58,541 nucleotides of DNA from Luteibacter sp. (GCF_009912395.1 NZ_WNDO01000033.1:1-58541), one strand, 5' to 3'; shown: positions 47,000-56,661, counted from the stretch's first letter. Notes: generated by a model not told the origin, from the letters alone. Made by a program: numbers and translations.

Positions 47000-47296
47000 A
47001 TGAAGCGAAGCGGTCGAGTGGATGTGCTGTTGCGAGTGCTCGCCTACATCGAGGTCTCGGGCGTCGCGAGGATTCGCGACCTGATGGACCTCACGGGCTA
47101 CTCGCGCACCGCGATGTTCCGGCTGCTTCGCATGGCGAAGGACGAACTGGATGTCAGCGTGGAAGCGGTCCGGGGTCGTGGCTATGTCATCCGCGATTGG
47201 GGAGTGCTGAGCGGCAAGGCTGTGGTGAGCCGCCACGAGTCAGAGGTGAAGACATGGACCGAAAAAAAGTCCTCGCGAAAATCCAGAAGTGCCTAG
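47000..47296 (+). CDS. winged-HTH regulator
   Basis: A 98-residue protein. RVLAYIEVSGVARIRDLMDL, then GYSRTAMFRLLRMAKDELDV and a VRGRGYVIRDWG wing form a DeoR/type-11-like winged HTH. It may regulate the long operon that follows. The 3' end overlaps the next gene by 43 nt. Confidence 0.72.
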   Translation: MKRSGRVDVLLRVLAYIEVSGVARIRDLMDLTGYSRTAMFRLLRMAKDELDVSVEAVRGRGYVIRDWGVLSGKAVVSRHESEVKTWTEKKSSRKSRSA

Positions 47297-48021
47297 CGCT
47301 CGCGGCTTCGAGCAACCCGCATGAGGCCGCTGCCGCAATGCGCCAGGCGCAGGCGCTCATGCGCGAGTACGGGGTCGAAGAGGGCGAGGTCCTGGCAGCG
47401 CAGGTGTCCGAGGCTGATGCCCGCACGCCGGCGTCGAAGCGGCCTGCCGTGTGGGAGAGCTACCTCGCGAACATGGTCGGCTCCGCCTTCGGCACGCAGG
47501 TGTTCTTCGGGCCTGGCCTGAAGTTCCGGAAGGGTCGCAAGACTGGGCGCATGTCCGGGGCTTGGAAGTTCGTTGGCACGAGCGCAAGGCCCGAGGTGGC
47601 TCGCTACACGTTCGAGGTTCTGCTGCGCCGCGTGCGCAGCGCTCGAACCAACTACATCGAGAACGAGCTGGTCGGCTGGCCCCGAGCTGAGCGGACCCGC
47701 AAAGGCGATCTGTTCGCACGGGCCTGGGTGTCCGAGGTGAAGAGGCAGGTCAACGACTTCGCTGCTGACCTGGGCGAAGAGAAGGCGATCACCGCCTACC
47801 TCCAGTTGCACTACCCGGAGATCGGCGAACTCAAGAGCACGAACCGCGATCCGCACCTCGGCACCAAGCCGCTCGATCGCCATCAGCTCAAAGACCTGGT
47901 GGCCGGCTTCGAGGCGGCCAAGGATGTGGTTCTTCATCACGCAGTCAACGATGCCGAAGCGCGAGCTGGCATCGGCATGACGCGGCAACTTCAGCTTGAA
48001 GGGGGCAGCCATGCGGCCTGA
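47254..48021 (+). CDS. DUF2786 protein
   Basis: A 255-residue protein with an N-terminal DUF2786 ([20 protein letters not shown], then [19 protein letters not shown]) and a longer C-terminal domain of the kind that follows DUF2786 in phage and plasmid proteins. Function unknown. The ATG at 47254 lies in the end of the upstream gene. Confidence 0.82.
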   Translation: MDRKKVLAKIQKCLALAASSNPHEAAAAMRQAQALMREYGVEEGEVLAAQVSEADARTPASKRPAVWESYLANMVGSAFGTQVFFGPGLKFRKGRKTGRMSGAWKFVGTSARPEVARYTFEVLLRRVRSARTNYIENELVGWPRAERTRKGDLFARAWVSEVKRQVNDFAADLGEEKAITAYLQLHYPEIGELKSTNRDPHLGTKPLDRHQLKDLVAGFEAAKDVVLHHAVNDAEARAGIGMTRQLQLEGGSHAA

Positions 48022-48568
48022 CATCCTGACCGTCTCGGGGCGGTACTTCGACTTCCTGAATCCCGAGGGAAATCAGTTCGACATCGAGGTGATCGCCCAT
48101 GCGCTGTCGCACGTATGTCGCTTCGCTGGGCACACGCGGGAGTTCTACTCGGTCGCGCAGCACAGCGTCCTCGTGAGCCAGGTCGTGCCCCGCCAGATGC
48201 GGCTGGCAGGCTTGCTTCACGATGCGGCGGAGGCGTTCCTCGGAGATGTGACCAAGCCACTGAAGCGACTCATCCCCGAGTACACCGTCATCGAGAAACG
48301 GGTCGAAGCCGCTCTGTTCCGGGCCTTCGGGCTACCGGCAGAGCTGCCGCCGGAGATCAAGCGGGCAGACCTGGTGCTGCTGTCAACGGAGCAGCGCGAC
48401 CTGATGCCAGCGCACGATGACTGCTGGGAGCTGATCGCCGGCGTGCGACCGCTGGCCGAGCGCATCAGGCCCATGCCTCCGAAGGAAGCGAAGGCGCTGT
48501 TCCTCCATCGGTTCGCCGACATCGTTCACAGCGATTGCTGTGCCACCGCAGGGGTCGAGCATGGCTGA
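48011..48568 (+). CDS. HD-domain hydrolase (YfbR-like)
   Basis: A 185-residue HD-superfamily protein. His pattern SVAQHSVLV (His51), [13 protein letters not shown] (His70-Asp71) and a late Asp ([15 protein letters not shown]). YfbR-type enzymes are 5'-deoxynucleotidases. It overlaps both neighbours. A nucleotide pool or signalling role is likely. Confidence 0.8.
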   Translation: MRPDILTVSGRYFDFLNPEGNQFDIEVIAHALSHVCRFAGHTREFYSVAQHSVLVSQVVPRQMRLAGLLHDAAEAFLGDVTKPLKRLIPEYTVIEKRVEAALFRAFGLPAELPPEIKRADLVLLSTEQRDLMPAHDDCWELIAGVRPLAERIRPMPPKEAKALFLHRFADIVHSDCCATAGVEHG

Positions 48569-49397
48569 CAAGACGGGGATCGAGTGGACCGAGGCGACGT
48601 GGAACCCCGTCACGGGGTGTTCCAAGGTCTCCGCAGGCTGCAAGAACTGCTATGCCGAGCGGGATTGGATTCGACTGGGTAGCAATCCCTCGGCGAAGTC
48701 CTACTACGGGCGCGAGTTCACCGATGTCGCCTGCCACCCCGAGCGCTTGGAGCAACCGCTCCACTGGCGGCGGCCCAGACTCATTTTCGTGAACTCGATG
48801 TCCGACCTGTTCCACGAGGACGTGCCCTTCGAGTTCATCGACGAAGTGTTCGCCACGATGGCTCGCGCGAAGCACCACACGTTCCAGGTCCTCACCAAGC
48901 GCCCTGAGCGCATGGTCGCCTACTTCCAGTCGGCCAAGCCCGCGTCGGCCAGCGACGGATACATGGACTGGGGCTGGGGTGAGACCCCGTGGCCGCTGCC
49001 GAATGTGTGGATGGGCGTGTCGGTCGAGGATCGCCGGCACGGGGTGCCGCGCATCGACATGCTGCGCAGCGTGCCGGCGGCGGTGCGGTTCATCTCGGCG
49101 GAGCCGCTGCTCGATGACCTCGGGGACGTGAACCTCGAAGGCATCGCCTGGTTGATCGCCGGGGGTGAGAGTGGCCCCAAGGCCCGCCCCATGCCGATCA
49201 ACGCCGTTCGTGCGCTACGGGACAAGTGCGTGGAGGAAGGTGTGGCCTTCTTCTTCAAGCAATGGGGCGAATGGGGGCCGACGAGTGCTGTGTCCAACGG
49301 AGTCGAGCGGGTCGGTCGCAAGGTGTCTGGCTCGGCGCTGGACGGCGTGGACTGGAAGCAGTTCCCCATCACCACGGTCTCGGAGGCGTCATGCTGA
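48561..49397 (+). CDS. DUF5131 (Gp37/Gp68) family protein
   Basis: A 278-residue protein. [17 protein letters not shown], then [12 protein letters not shown] give the Cys set of DUF5131, a radical-SAM-like phage family, followed by [18 protein letters not shown] and [22 protein letters not shown] and IAGGESG. Members occur on phages and plasmids; no reaction is assigned to it with certainty. Part of the 47-49.9 kb operon. Confidence 0.86.
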   Translation: MADKTGIEWTEATWNPVTGCSKVSAGCKNCYAERDWIRLGSNPSAKSYYGREFTDVACHPERLEQPLHWRRPRLIFVNSMSDLFHEDVPFEFIDEVFATMARAKHHTFQVLTKRPERMVAYFQSAKPASASDGYMDWGWGETPWPLPNVWMGVSVEDRRHGVPRIDMLRSVPAAVRFISAEPLLDDLGDVNLEGIAWLIAGGESGPKARPMPINAVRALRDKCVEEGVAFFFKQWGEWGPTSAVSNGVERVGRKVSGSALDGVDWKQFPITTVSEASC

Positions 49398-49939
49398 AGG
49401 CGTGGGCCGCCGTACTGGTGCTGCTGGGCGCTGCCTGGTCTGCTGCTGCTGCTGCGCCAATCACGCACCTCCACGGCAAGGTGATCTACGTTGACGACGG
49501 CGACACGCTGATCCTCCTCACCGAAGGCCACAGCAAGGTCAACGTCCGCCTCACGGACATCGACGCGCCCGAATCGGCGCATGGCAAGGGCAGGCCGGGG
49601 CAGCCCTTCAGCCAGCGCTCCAAGGAATCCCTGTCCCAGCTCGCGCACGGCAAGCAGGCGGACGTGGACTGCTACGACACGGACCGCTATCAGCGCCAGG
49701 TCTGCCGTGTGTTCGTTGACGGCCTGGATGTCAACCTGGAGCAGGTCAGGCGCGGCATGGCCTGGGCCAACCGGGCAGACAAGCGGTATGTCCGCGATGC
49801 CCATGTCTATGAGCTGGAGGACGAAGCCAGGGCCTCGCGCAGGGGACTCTGGGCGTCCAGGAGCCAGCAGCCGATCGCGCCGTGGGAGTGGCGCAAGGCG
49901 TGCTGGCAGAAGGGAGCATGCGATGGTCAGGGTGATTGA
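49391..49939 (+). CDS. exported SNase-like nuclease
   Basis: A 182-residue thermonuclease-family protein with a signal peptide (WAAVLVLLGAAWSAAAA). Active-site pattern DGDTL (about 36-40), VRLTDIDAPES (Arg53, Asp56, Glu61) and RYQRQVCRVF (Arg102) is intact. It cuts DNA and RNA with calcium in the periplasm or outside. Coupled to DUF5131 and to the lipoprotein. Confidence 0.85.
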   Translation: MLKAWAAVLVLLGAAWSAAAAAPITHLHGKVIYVDDGDTLILLTEGHSKVNVRLTDIDAPESAHGKGRPGQPFSQRSKESLSQLAHGKQADVDCYDTDRYQRQVCRVFVDGLDVNLEQVRRGMAWANRADKRYVRDAHVYELEDEARASRRGLWASRSQQPIAPWEWRKACWQKGACDGQGD

Positions 49940-51332
49940 AAGCGGCGTTCGCGCCGTGCGGGCTGCTCTGTGCGGCGCGGTGCTGTGCGCCGTCGCGGCT
50001 TGTGGCGGCGGTGGTGCCGATGGCACGCAGTCGCGGTTCGACTACCCGGTGGCCCTGGACGCCGCCTATGGCGACGCCGGCTACCGCATCTTCTCCACGG
50101 GTCTCAGCGACAAGGCGTTTCTGAGCCTGTTCAACGTCAGCGACTTCCTCATCGACCGCGCCGGTCGGATCGTGATCGTGGGCACCAGGACCAGCGCCGA
50201 CCGGCAGGCATGGGTCCTTCGGCTGTTGGCCGATGGCTCGCCAGACCCGAGCTGCGGCCAGTCGGGGTGGTCCTCCTTCACCACGGGTGGCCCAGCAGCG
50301 CCGCAGCGCGTTGCGCAGCTTGCTGATGGCCGGTACGTCCTGGGCGGCTACCTGGGTGTGCCGAGCGTGTGGGCGCTGCGCGAGGACTGCACGGTCGATG
50401 TGTCGTTCGGCAAGAACGGGCAAGCCGTGCTGCCCGCGCCGTCACCCACGGAGGTGCAGGACGGCGTGAACGCGGTCGCCATCGACCAGCAGGGCAGGGT
50501 GCTTGCAACCGCCGGATCGACGATGAGCGGCAAACTGCTGCTGGCGAGGTTCACGCCACAAGGCGTGGCTGATGCCACCTTCGGCGCTGGAGCCGGCTAC
50601 GTGTCCCTGGCACCGACCGATGGCGCATCTCCTCAGCCTGCGGCCATCGCCGTGCGGCCAGATGGCCGGGTGCTGATCGCCGCCTCGATGGCCTACAACA
50701 GTCAGGTGGGCCACTGGGCGGGCTTCGTGCAGGTGCTCGCCGATGGAAGCCTGGACCGGTCCTTCGGCACCGGGGGCTTCGTGTCCATCAAACCGGACCC
50801 GAACTACGTGGTCGTGCCGAAGTCCCTGATGCTGCTTGCGGACGGATCGGCCATCCAAGCCGGGCTCACACAGCCAGGCGTGCTGGTGGGCACGGTGATC
50901 TCCTCGGACGCCTACTGGCTGAAGGTGACACCTGGTGGTCAGGCCGCCAGCACGTTCGGCACCAGTGGCCTGCTCATTTGGGAGGCCAGCCCGGATCAAC
51001 GGCGCACGTCGAGCAACTACGTCACCAGCATGCTCGACGACGCCGGGGGCTTCTTCTCGTGCCAGAGCTGGATCAACAACACCAAGGTCAGCCAGCAGGT
51101 CGAGGCGGCTTCGCCGCAGGTCCTGGTGCAGCGACGTTCCACCGCTACGGGTGAGCTGAGCACTTCGTTCGCCGCCGGCGGCACGGGCTGGCTGCCTAGG
51201 CAGCGGGACCTGGCCGCGAGCTGCATCGGTGTGCGTCGCGGGAGCGATGGCCGCGTCCTGGTGCTCATGGACTACGGCCCAGCCGAGCGCGCCACCGGGC
51301 AGACCTTCGCACTGGTGAGGGTGTCCCAATGA
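49923..51332 (+). CDS. delta-60-repeat lipoprotein
   Basis: A 469-residue protein with lipobox LCAVAACG (lipid-modified Cys about 27) and repeats of the type DGRxLxxG...R...G..D.SFG.GG (for example VRPDGRVLIAA, DRSFGTGGFV), the delta-60 repeat that builds beta-propellers. Anchored in a membrane facing the periplasm. The role is unknown; it overlaps the nuclease by 17 nt. Confidence 0.78.
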   Translation: MVRVIESGVRAVRAALCGAVLCAVAACGGGGADGTQSRFDYPVALDAAYGDAGYRIFSTGLSDKAFLSLFNVSDFLIDRAGRIVIVGTRTSADRQAWVLRLLADGSPDPSCGQSGWSSFTTGGPAAPQRVAQLADGRYVLGGYLGVPSVWALREDCTVDVSFGKNGQAVLPAPSPTEVQDGVNAVAIDQQGRVLATAGSTMSGKLLLARFTPQGVADATFGAGAGYVSLAPTDGASPQPAAIAVRPDGRVLIAASMAYNSQVGHWAGFVQVLADGSLDRSFGTGGFVSIKPDPNYVVVPKSLMLLADGSAIQAGLTQPGVLVGTVISSDAYWLKVTPGGQAASTFGTSGLLIWEASPDQRRTSSNYVTSMLDDAGGFFSCQSWINNTKVSQQVEAASPQVLVQRRSTATGELSTSFAAGGTGWLPRQRDLAASCIGVRRGSDGRVLVLMDYGPAERATGQTFALVRVSQ

Positions 51333-51640
51333 TGGGCGAGCGTGAAGCCTCTGGGCAGGCCACGCGCAGGCTCGCGCCCCCTTCGACGAAGGCAATGCCC
51401 AGGTCGGGCCTCTCCGACTCGGAACGGGCTTTCCTGAAGCGTCTGCGGGACGAGTTCACCACGAACGATGGGTGGGCCATCTGCTCTACCAATCCGCCGA
51501 GTGCAGCCATACAAGGTCTGGTCGATCGCGGCTACTGCAAGCTGGCCCAGGCGCTGTGTGGACCTCTGGCTGTGCCGACTGGCGAGGTGATGGTTTCGCT
51601 GACCGAAGCGGGTCGCCTGGCGCTACTGGGGCAGAGCTGA
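51329..51640 (+). CDS. small hypothetical protein
   Basis: A 103-residue protein with a winged-helix-like C-terminal half (SERAFLKRLRDEF, AAIQGLVDRGYCKLA, VSLTEAGRLALL). It could be a small DNA-binding protein. The start overlaps the lipoprotein stop. Confidence 0.58.
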   Translation: MMGEREASGQATRRLAPPSTKAMPRSGLSDSERAFLKRLRDEFTTNDGWAICSTNPPSAAIQGLVDRGYCKLAQALCGPLAVPTGEVMVSLTEAGRLALLGQS

Positions 51641-51642
51641 AC

Positions 51643-51897
51643 GTGGAAACCGATCGCAGTAACCGTCGAGACGTGCGCAATCCGCTGTCTGCGCTGCCCG
51701 AAGCTCAGGCATTCCTCGACCTTCCTCCGGAAGCCCAGGCCGCGCTCCGAGAAGCACTGGTGGCCTTCTCAGCCGCGTGCCGCACCAAGGCCGACACCGC
51801 GTGGCGAAAGCACAAGCCACCGATGGCGGCCTACTGGAAGGCTTGGGCGGTCAATGCGCGGCATGCCGCAGTGCTGTTGCCGCGCCGAAAGCGGTGA
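51643..51897 (+). CDS. small hypothetical protein
   Basis: 84 residues from a GTG at 51643, 2 nt after the upstream stop. Helical with YWKAWAVNARHAAVLL. Family unknown. Confidence 0.55.
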   Translation: METDRSNRRDVRNPLSALPEAQAFLDLPPEAQAALREALVAFSAACRTKADTAWRKHKPPMAAYWKAWAVNARHAAVLLPRRKR

Positions 51898-51929
51898 GCC
51901 CTTCCATCCCTGAGTGACAAGGACATCCA

Positions 51930-52280
51930 ATGCAAATCTGGTACGAAATCGACGAATACAAGGCCGAAATCTACCCCCTGAAGGTCGAGAAGAAGGGGGA
52001 TTCCATGTTCACGCTGGTCGGTGGCTACCGCCAGCAGTATCAGCGTGACAGGCACTTCAGGAGCTACGACATGGCGCACTCGAAGCTCAAGGAAAAGTTC
52101 GAGAAGCACATCGAGCACTACCGCGAGTGGCTAGCGCGGAATGAAGCGAGTCTTGAGAAGCTCAAAACAGGCGTCTACGCCAGCAAGCCCGCGCACTACT
52201 CCGCGCTGGAGGATGAGGCCGCCGGCATCACGACGGGCAGCGCTGCTCACCTGGCTCGTGCCGTTGCAACCGGCGACTGA
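51930..52280 (+). CDS. small hypothetical protein, lower GC
   Basis: A 116-residue Lys/Glu/Tyr-rich protein, a composition unlike the Arg/Ala-rich neighbours, which hints at a separate origin. AAGGACATCCA precedes the ATG. Family unknown. Confidence 0.57.
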   Translation: MQIWYEIDEYKAEIYPLKVEKKGDSMFTLVGGYRQQYQRDRHFRSYDMAHSKLKEKFEKHIEHYREWLARNEASLEKLKTGVYASKPAHYSALEDEAAGITTGSAAHLARAVATGD

Positions 52281-52301
52281 ATGCCGGCCCAGGAACTGAA
52301 C

Positions 52302-52601
52302 ATGACCATCACCAGAACCGTCATCAGCTACTGGAAGCCTTCCATGACGGACGGCGACGCGCAGCACCTGCAAGCCCTCGGCCTGCGCGGTGCAACGCTC
52401 AAAGGCAACCCGTACACCGGCCACCTGAAGAGGCCCGGCGAACTGAAGGCGCTGTGCGGAAAGCAGCCCGGGGCCGCCGGGCGTACCAACCGGATGGTGT
52501 CGCGCAATGGCTGGTATCTCTGGCCTGACTTCGAGGGTCCGGGCCGCACGCCGTGCGAAGCCTGCCTGAAGGCCGCCGAGCTGCTGTCCGCACCCGCCTA
52601 A
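52302..52601 (+). CDS. small hypothetical protein
   Basis: A 99-residue protein starting MTITRTVISYW (52281 is a possible earlier start). Contains KALCGKQ and TPCEACLKA, so one CxxC plus Cys. Family unknown. Confidence 0.57.
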   Translation: MTITRTVISYWKPSMTDGDAQHLQALGLRGATLKGNPYTGHLKRPGELKALCGKQPGAAGRTNRMVSRNGWYLWPDFEGPGRTPCEACLKAAELLSAPA

Positions 52602-52631
52602 CCGTCACACCCTTGGAACTGGATTCTGACC

Positions 52632-52841
52632 ATGAGCCGACTGAACCGCCGCCGAAAGCAAGCAGCCGCACGAGGCGTCCACGTCATCCGCTGGCCTAAC
52701 GGCGGACCGTGGGACGTGTTCGTGGAGACAGAAACGCTGCTCGGCCCTCGTGGCGTCACCCGCACGAAGCGCGAAGCCGTCAACTTCGCCTATTGCATTG
52801 CGCAACACGGGCGCGGCCCTGCGCTGATCGCGAGCGCCTGA
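52632..52841 (+). CDS. small basic protein
   Basis: A 69-residue basic protein (SRLNRRRKQAAARGVHVIRW). Could bind nucleic acid. Family unknown. Confidence 0.53.
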   Translation: MSRLNRRRKQAAARGVHVIRWPNGGPWDVFVETETLLGPRGVTRTKREAVNFAYCIAQHGRGPALIASA

Positions 52842-52870
52842 CCTTCCCGCCCTTGGACCTGGAGCTTGAT

Positions 52871-53176
52871 ATGAGCATCGAATGCGGCATCTGCGAGCGC
52901 GACTTGCGCGGTGGACACGCGCCCGACTGCCGGCGCGAAAAGTCTGCACCAGACCTCGGACCTGACGAGTTCATCGGCAAGGCCAAGATCAACGGCCATT
53001 GGTACAGCGGTCGGCACATGATCCGCGTGGCGCAGATCACCCATAACGGATCGACCTGCACGGTCCCGCTGAGTGCGCTGATCGACATGCTGGGCGTGGA
53101 CGAGACCTATCAGGTCCGCGTCACCAGCATGCGCAAGGCTGAGTTCGATCGCCTCGAAGAGTTCGCCGGCTGGTAG
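52871..53176 (+). CDS. small protein with zinc-knuckle N-terminus
   Basis: A 101-residue protein. ECGICERDLRGGHAPDC gives CxxC and Cys near the start; the rest is beta-rich. Family unknown. Confidence 0.58.
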   Translation: MSIECGICERDLRGGHAPDCRREKSAPDLGPDEFIGKAKINGHWYSGRHMIRVAQITHNGSTCTVPLSALIDMLGVDETYQVRVTSMRKAEFDRLEEFAGW

Positions 53177-53208
53177 CCGCTTTCCGATCTCAGAGCCACG
53201 ACCTGACC

Positions 53209-53484
53209 ATGAGCGAGTTTCTGTCCCATCGCACGGCCTATCGCGTTTGGTGCCCAGAACGGGGAAGCACCAAAGAGGATGGCATGCGGGTGGATGCCTT
53301 CAGCCCCGAGTCTGCCGCCGTGAAGTGGGCGGAGCGGGACGACGCGGACAGCGCCGACTACCTGATCGTGCGCGGAAACGACGCCACCGTGCTGGTGGCA
53401 GAGGACCACGACGGCGCACAGGAGCATCGCTTCACCGTCAGCGGCGAGTCGTGCCCCGTGTACCGGGCTCGCCAGATCACCTGA
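53209..53484 (+). CDS. small hypothetical protein
   Basis: A 91-residue acidic beta-rich protein (DYLIVRGNDATVLVAED). It is one of a run of similar-sized genes at 51.3-53.5 kb. Family unknown. Confidence 0.55.
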   Translation: MSEFLSHRTAYRVWCPERGSTKEDGMRVDAFSPESAAVKWAERDDADSADYLIVRGNDATVLVAEDHDGAQEHRFTVSGESCPVYRARQIT

Positions 53485-53505
53485 CTTACCGGAATCAACT
53501 TCACC

Positions 53506-54150
53506 ATGAGCAACCCCCGAAACAAGTTTGCAGTCCCCTTTGATGTTGTGCTCGATGAAGACGCGGCAGACCTGCTGCGCCAGACCATCGGCGATGACGA
53601 GGAGGCTGCGCCCGTCCGCCTGCTTGTCGGCGGCGGCCACTCCGGCTATGGCTTGTACCTGGCCCATGCCGAGTACCAGGAAGAGGGCGCTGTGCTGTTG
53701 TGCCCGATGCCGTCTCCAGCGTCTCTGAAGGCCGGCGACGAGGCAGGCACCACGGCGGAGGTCCCGCCAGTCGAAGACCTGCTGGTGATGGCCGTCGAAT
53801 GCGGCCTGGTTCGCATGTCCAAGGTCATGGACGCCGACCTGCAAGCCGCCCTGACGGCGTTTGCCAAGCGCCTGGCTCCCGCCACTGCTCCGCTGCTCTC
53901 GCCAGACGACATGAAGTGGTTGGAGCGCATCCAAGACCAGTTCGCGGATGGCGAGGGGTACGACGCTCCCGCCGAAACGATGAAGCGCCTGGCCGACCTC
54001 GGAGCTGTGCGCCGCACGTCGGGCAGCCACTACGCCCTCACGTCGTTCGGCATGCACTGCCTGTTCCCCGATGAGTGGCCCTTCCCGTTGCGGACGCACG
54101 GTGAGTACATGGCCGAAGCGAACGCGCGGCTGGCCGCCAAGTCTGGTTGA
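53506..54150 (+). CDS. hypothetical protein
   Basis: A 214-residue protein. The first half is beta-rich (KFAVPFDVVL) and the second half resembles a winged helix (DLGAVRRTSGSHYALTSFG). Family unknown. Confidence 0.58.
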   Translation: MSNPRNKFAVPFDVVLDEDAADLLRQTIGDDEEAAPVRLLVGGGHSGYGLYLAHAEYQEEGAVLLCPMPSPASLKAGDEAGTTAEVPPVEDLLVMAVECGLVRMSKVMDADLQAALTAFAKRLAPATAPLLSPDDMKWLERIQDQFADGEGYDAPAETMKRLADLGAVRRTSGSHYALTSFGMHCLFPDEWPFPLRTHGEYMAEANARLAAKSG

Positions 54151-54167
54151 TCTCAAAGGAGCGCGTG

Positions 54168-54596
54168 ATGAACGACGACGCCAAGACCTTGGTCGATCGC
54201 CTTGCCGATGAAGCGGACCAGTGTCGCAACGATGATGCGACCGACATCGCCAAGCTACTCGATGAAGCACGCGAAGCCCTGCTCAAGGTGGACCGTCCCG
54301 ACAAGACGGAAGCCATTCAATGGCCCGTGGCCCGAGATGTCGGGCGCATCGGGGACATGAGCCCGTCTGCCTCGCTGCGCGTCGGGCTCGACAGCGACAA
54401 CGACGTGTACGTCAGTGTCTGGGACGAGTCCGGCGGTGGAAGCGTCGAGTTCTGCTGCCCCGGCGCAGGAGGTGGGCGCTCCCCCAAGACCCGGATGGCT
54501 CTGATCGAGCTGATGAGAGCGATGGAGGCCGACAACGCGGTGTCTCCCAGCAACGACTGGTGGGCCAAACGGTTGAAGGGGAAGGCTCCGGAATGA
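54168..54596 (+). CDS. hypothetical protein
   Basis: A 142-residue protein starting MNDDAKTLVDRL (GGAGCGCG upstream). Helical then beta-rich. It overlaps the exonuclease by 4 nt. Family unknown. Confidence 0.6.
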   Translation: MNDDAKTLVDRLADEADQCRNDDATDIAKLLDEAREALLKVDRPDKTEAIQWPVARDVGRIGDMSPSASLRVGLDSDNDVYVSVWDESGGGSVEFCCPGAGGGRSPKTRMALIELMRAMEADNAVSPSNDWWAKRLKGKAPE

Positions 54597-55540
54597 CGCT
54601 CAAGGAGACGCCGGTCCGAGGCCCGCTCAGCCGCACCGCCCTGAAGGCCGTGCGGCTCAAGCCCGCGCCCGGCCAGCCGCCCGTCAAGCGGGTCTGGAGC
54701 ATCCGCAAGCGGGCGCACATCGAGCTGTTCGACCCAGGGCAGTGCGTGGCGATGCAGCCCAAGCGAGCGCCGACCCAGCGGCAGCAAGAGGTCCTCGCTG
54801 CAGGCCGTCGCCGGCGGATGTTCGGGCAATGCCGGGCCTGCCAGGCGGAGGTGAGTCGCTCCGAGCTGGATCGCCACGGCGTGTGTCCGACGTGCGTCAG
54901 CAGGTTCCTGTGGGAGGAAGAAGAGGAGCGCAGGCAAGAGCAACGTGAGGCCCTCGTGGAGCGCGAGGCGGCCAGGTGGAAAGAACTGGCGGAGCTGCTC
55001 GTCCGTCACGACAGGACGGTGTTCATCGACACCGAAACAACTGGCCTTGATCCCGTGGTTGCCCTCGACGAGATCATCGAGATCGCCGTGGTGGGTCCTG
55101 CCGGAGAGACCATCCTGCAATCCCTGGTTCGCCCTGTCGCCAAGACCGCCTGGGATGAGGCTCAAGCCGTGAACGGCATCGCGCCCGCCGACGTGGCCGA
55201 TGCGCCCTTGCTCTCCAAGCTGGAGCAGCAGCTCGCGACGGCGGTGCAGGAGGCCGAGTGCGTGGTCATCTACAACGGGCCGTTCGACCTCGCCTTCCTG
55301 CCGCCGCGCATTCGCGAGATCGCAGCCCCGAAGGTGCGCTGCGCGATGCGGGCCTTCTCCCTCTGGGCGGGGGAGTGGAGCGAGGACCGCGATGACTTCC
55401 GCCGGCACAAGCTCGGCGTCGCCGCCGCCTATGCCGGCTTCCAGTGGTCAGACCCCGCTCACCGGGCTCTGGCCGATGCGCAGGCCACGCGCCATGTGTG
55501 GACCTGGTTGCTCGAACGTCATGAGGAACGAAATGGCTGA
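54593..55540 (+). CDS. DEDDh 3'-5' exonuclease with N-terminal zinc finger
   Basis: A 315-residue protein. The first 130 residues hold CRACQ...HGVCPTC, a zinc knuckle, plus a basic linker. The exonuclease domain has VFIDTETTGLDP (Asp146, Glu148), VVIYNGPFDLAFL and HRALADAQATRHVW, the DEDDh (DnaQ) signature. It acts on DNA or RNA ends. The N-terminal extension may target it. Confidence 0.82.
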   Translation: MTLKETPVRGPLSRTALKAVRLKPAPGQPPVKRVWSIRKRAHIELFDPGQCVAMQPKRAPTQRQQEVLAAGRRRRMFGQCRACQAEVSRSELDRHGVCPTCVSRFLWEEEEERRQEQREALVEREAARWKELAELLVRHDRTVFIDTETTGLDPVVALDEIIEIAVVGPAGETILQSLVRPVAKTAWDEAQAVNGIAPADVADAPLLSKLEQQLATAVQEAECVVIYNGPFDLAFLPPRIREIAAPKVRCAMRAFSLWAGEWSEDRDDFRRHKLGVAAAYAGFQWSDPAHRALADAQATRHVWTWLLERHEERNG

Positions 55541-55751
55541 AGTGGACAAGGCCAAGGAAGGCTGGACCTGGACTCAGGGAAGCCGCAAGTGGCACTACTA
55601 CCGCGAGAAGCGGGCGATTTGCGGTGGCATGTTGCTGTTTGTGCATCCGAGCGAGGGCTACGAGCTGGGCAACAACGACAGCAAGGACAACTGCGCGGCC
55701 TGCAAGCGCCGCATCGCCAAAGAGGTCGCCGACCAGGGAGCTGCGAAGTGA
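55533..55751 (+). CDS. small Cys-containing protein
   Basis: A 72-residue protein: AICGGMLLF, then CAACKRRI give three Cys. WTWTQGSRKWHYYRE is aromatic-rich. It overlaps both neighbours. Family unknown; context suggests DNA metabolism. Confidence 0.6.
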   Translation: MAEVDKAKEGWTWTQGSRKWHYYREKRAICGGMLLFVHPSEGYELGNNDSKDNCAACKRRIAKEVADQGAAK

Positions 55752-56661
55752 TCGCCATTGACCTGTTCGCCGGAGCTGGAGGATTCTCCGAAGGGGCCAA
55801 GCGTGCTGGGCTCCAGGTGGCCTGGGCTGCAAACCACTGGCCTCTGGCCGTGCAGTTCCATGCCACCAATCACCCGAATACCCTGCATGTCTGCCAGGAC
55901 CTGCACCAGGCCGACTGGTCGAGGGTGCCCGAGCACGACATCTTCCTCGCCAGTCCGGCCTGCCAGGGACACTCCCCGGCTCGCGGAAAAGAAAGACCCC
56001 ACCACGATGCACAGCGAAGCACCGCCTGGGCTGTGGTGAGCTGCGCCGAGTTCCACAAGACGCCCTACGGTGTGGTCGAGAACGGCCCCGAATTTTTGGA
56101 GTGGACCTTGTACCCGTGCTGGGAAGACGCCATGCGCCGCCTCGGCTACTCGGTCTCGCCCTACATCATCGACGCCGCCGATCACGGGGTGCCCAGCACA
56201 GGGTCCGGATGTTCCTGGTGCTCACGCGCTCCAAGAACCCGATCAGGCTCAACCTGCCCAAACGGCCTCATCGCCCTGTGGCCGAGATCATCGAGTGGGA
56301 CACCTACCGGTGGAGCCGAATCCACAAGCCTGGCCGCAGCGATCGCACGCTCAAGCGCATCCAGGCTGGCCGAGGTCGCTTCGGCCACACATTCCTTGCC
56401 CCGTACTACAGCAACGGGAGCGGGCTGACCGGTCGAAGCATTGACCGCCCGGTCGGCACGTTCTCCACGGTGGATCGGTGGGCCATCATCCGTGGCGACG
56501 AGATGCGGATGTTCCAGCCCTCCGAGGTCCGCGCTGGCATGGGGTTCCCCAAGTCCTACGTCCTCCCGGCCACCCGCCGCGAAGCCATTCATCTGCTGGG
56601 CAACGCGGTATGCCCGGTGGTCGCCGAGGACCTGCTCAATGCGATCAAGGAGGCTGCATGA
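55748..56661 (+). pseudogene. DNA (cytosine-5) methyltransferase, frameshifted
   Basis: Motif I IDLFAGAGGFSEGAK, motif IV SPACQGHSPA (catalytic Cys) and motif VI VVENGPEF are in the first frame; VRMFLVLTR, VGTFSTVDRW, PSEVRAGMGFP and LLGNAVCPV are in the next. Reading switches at 56191-56194 (GTGCCCAGCAC); one more C in the CCC run would restore DHGVPQHRVRMF. A real mutation, phase variation or a base-call error are all possible. GTG start at 55748. Catalytic motifs are otherwise intact. Confidence 0.85.
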
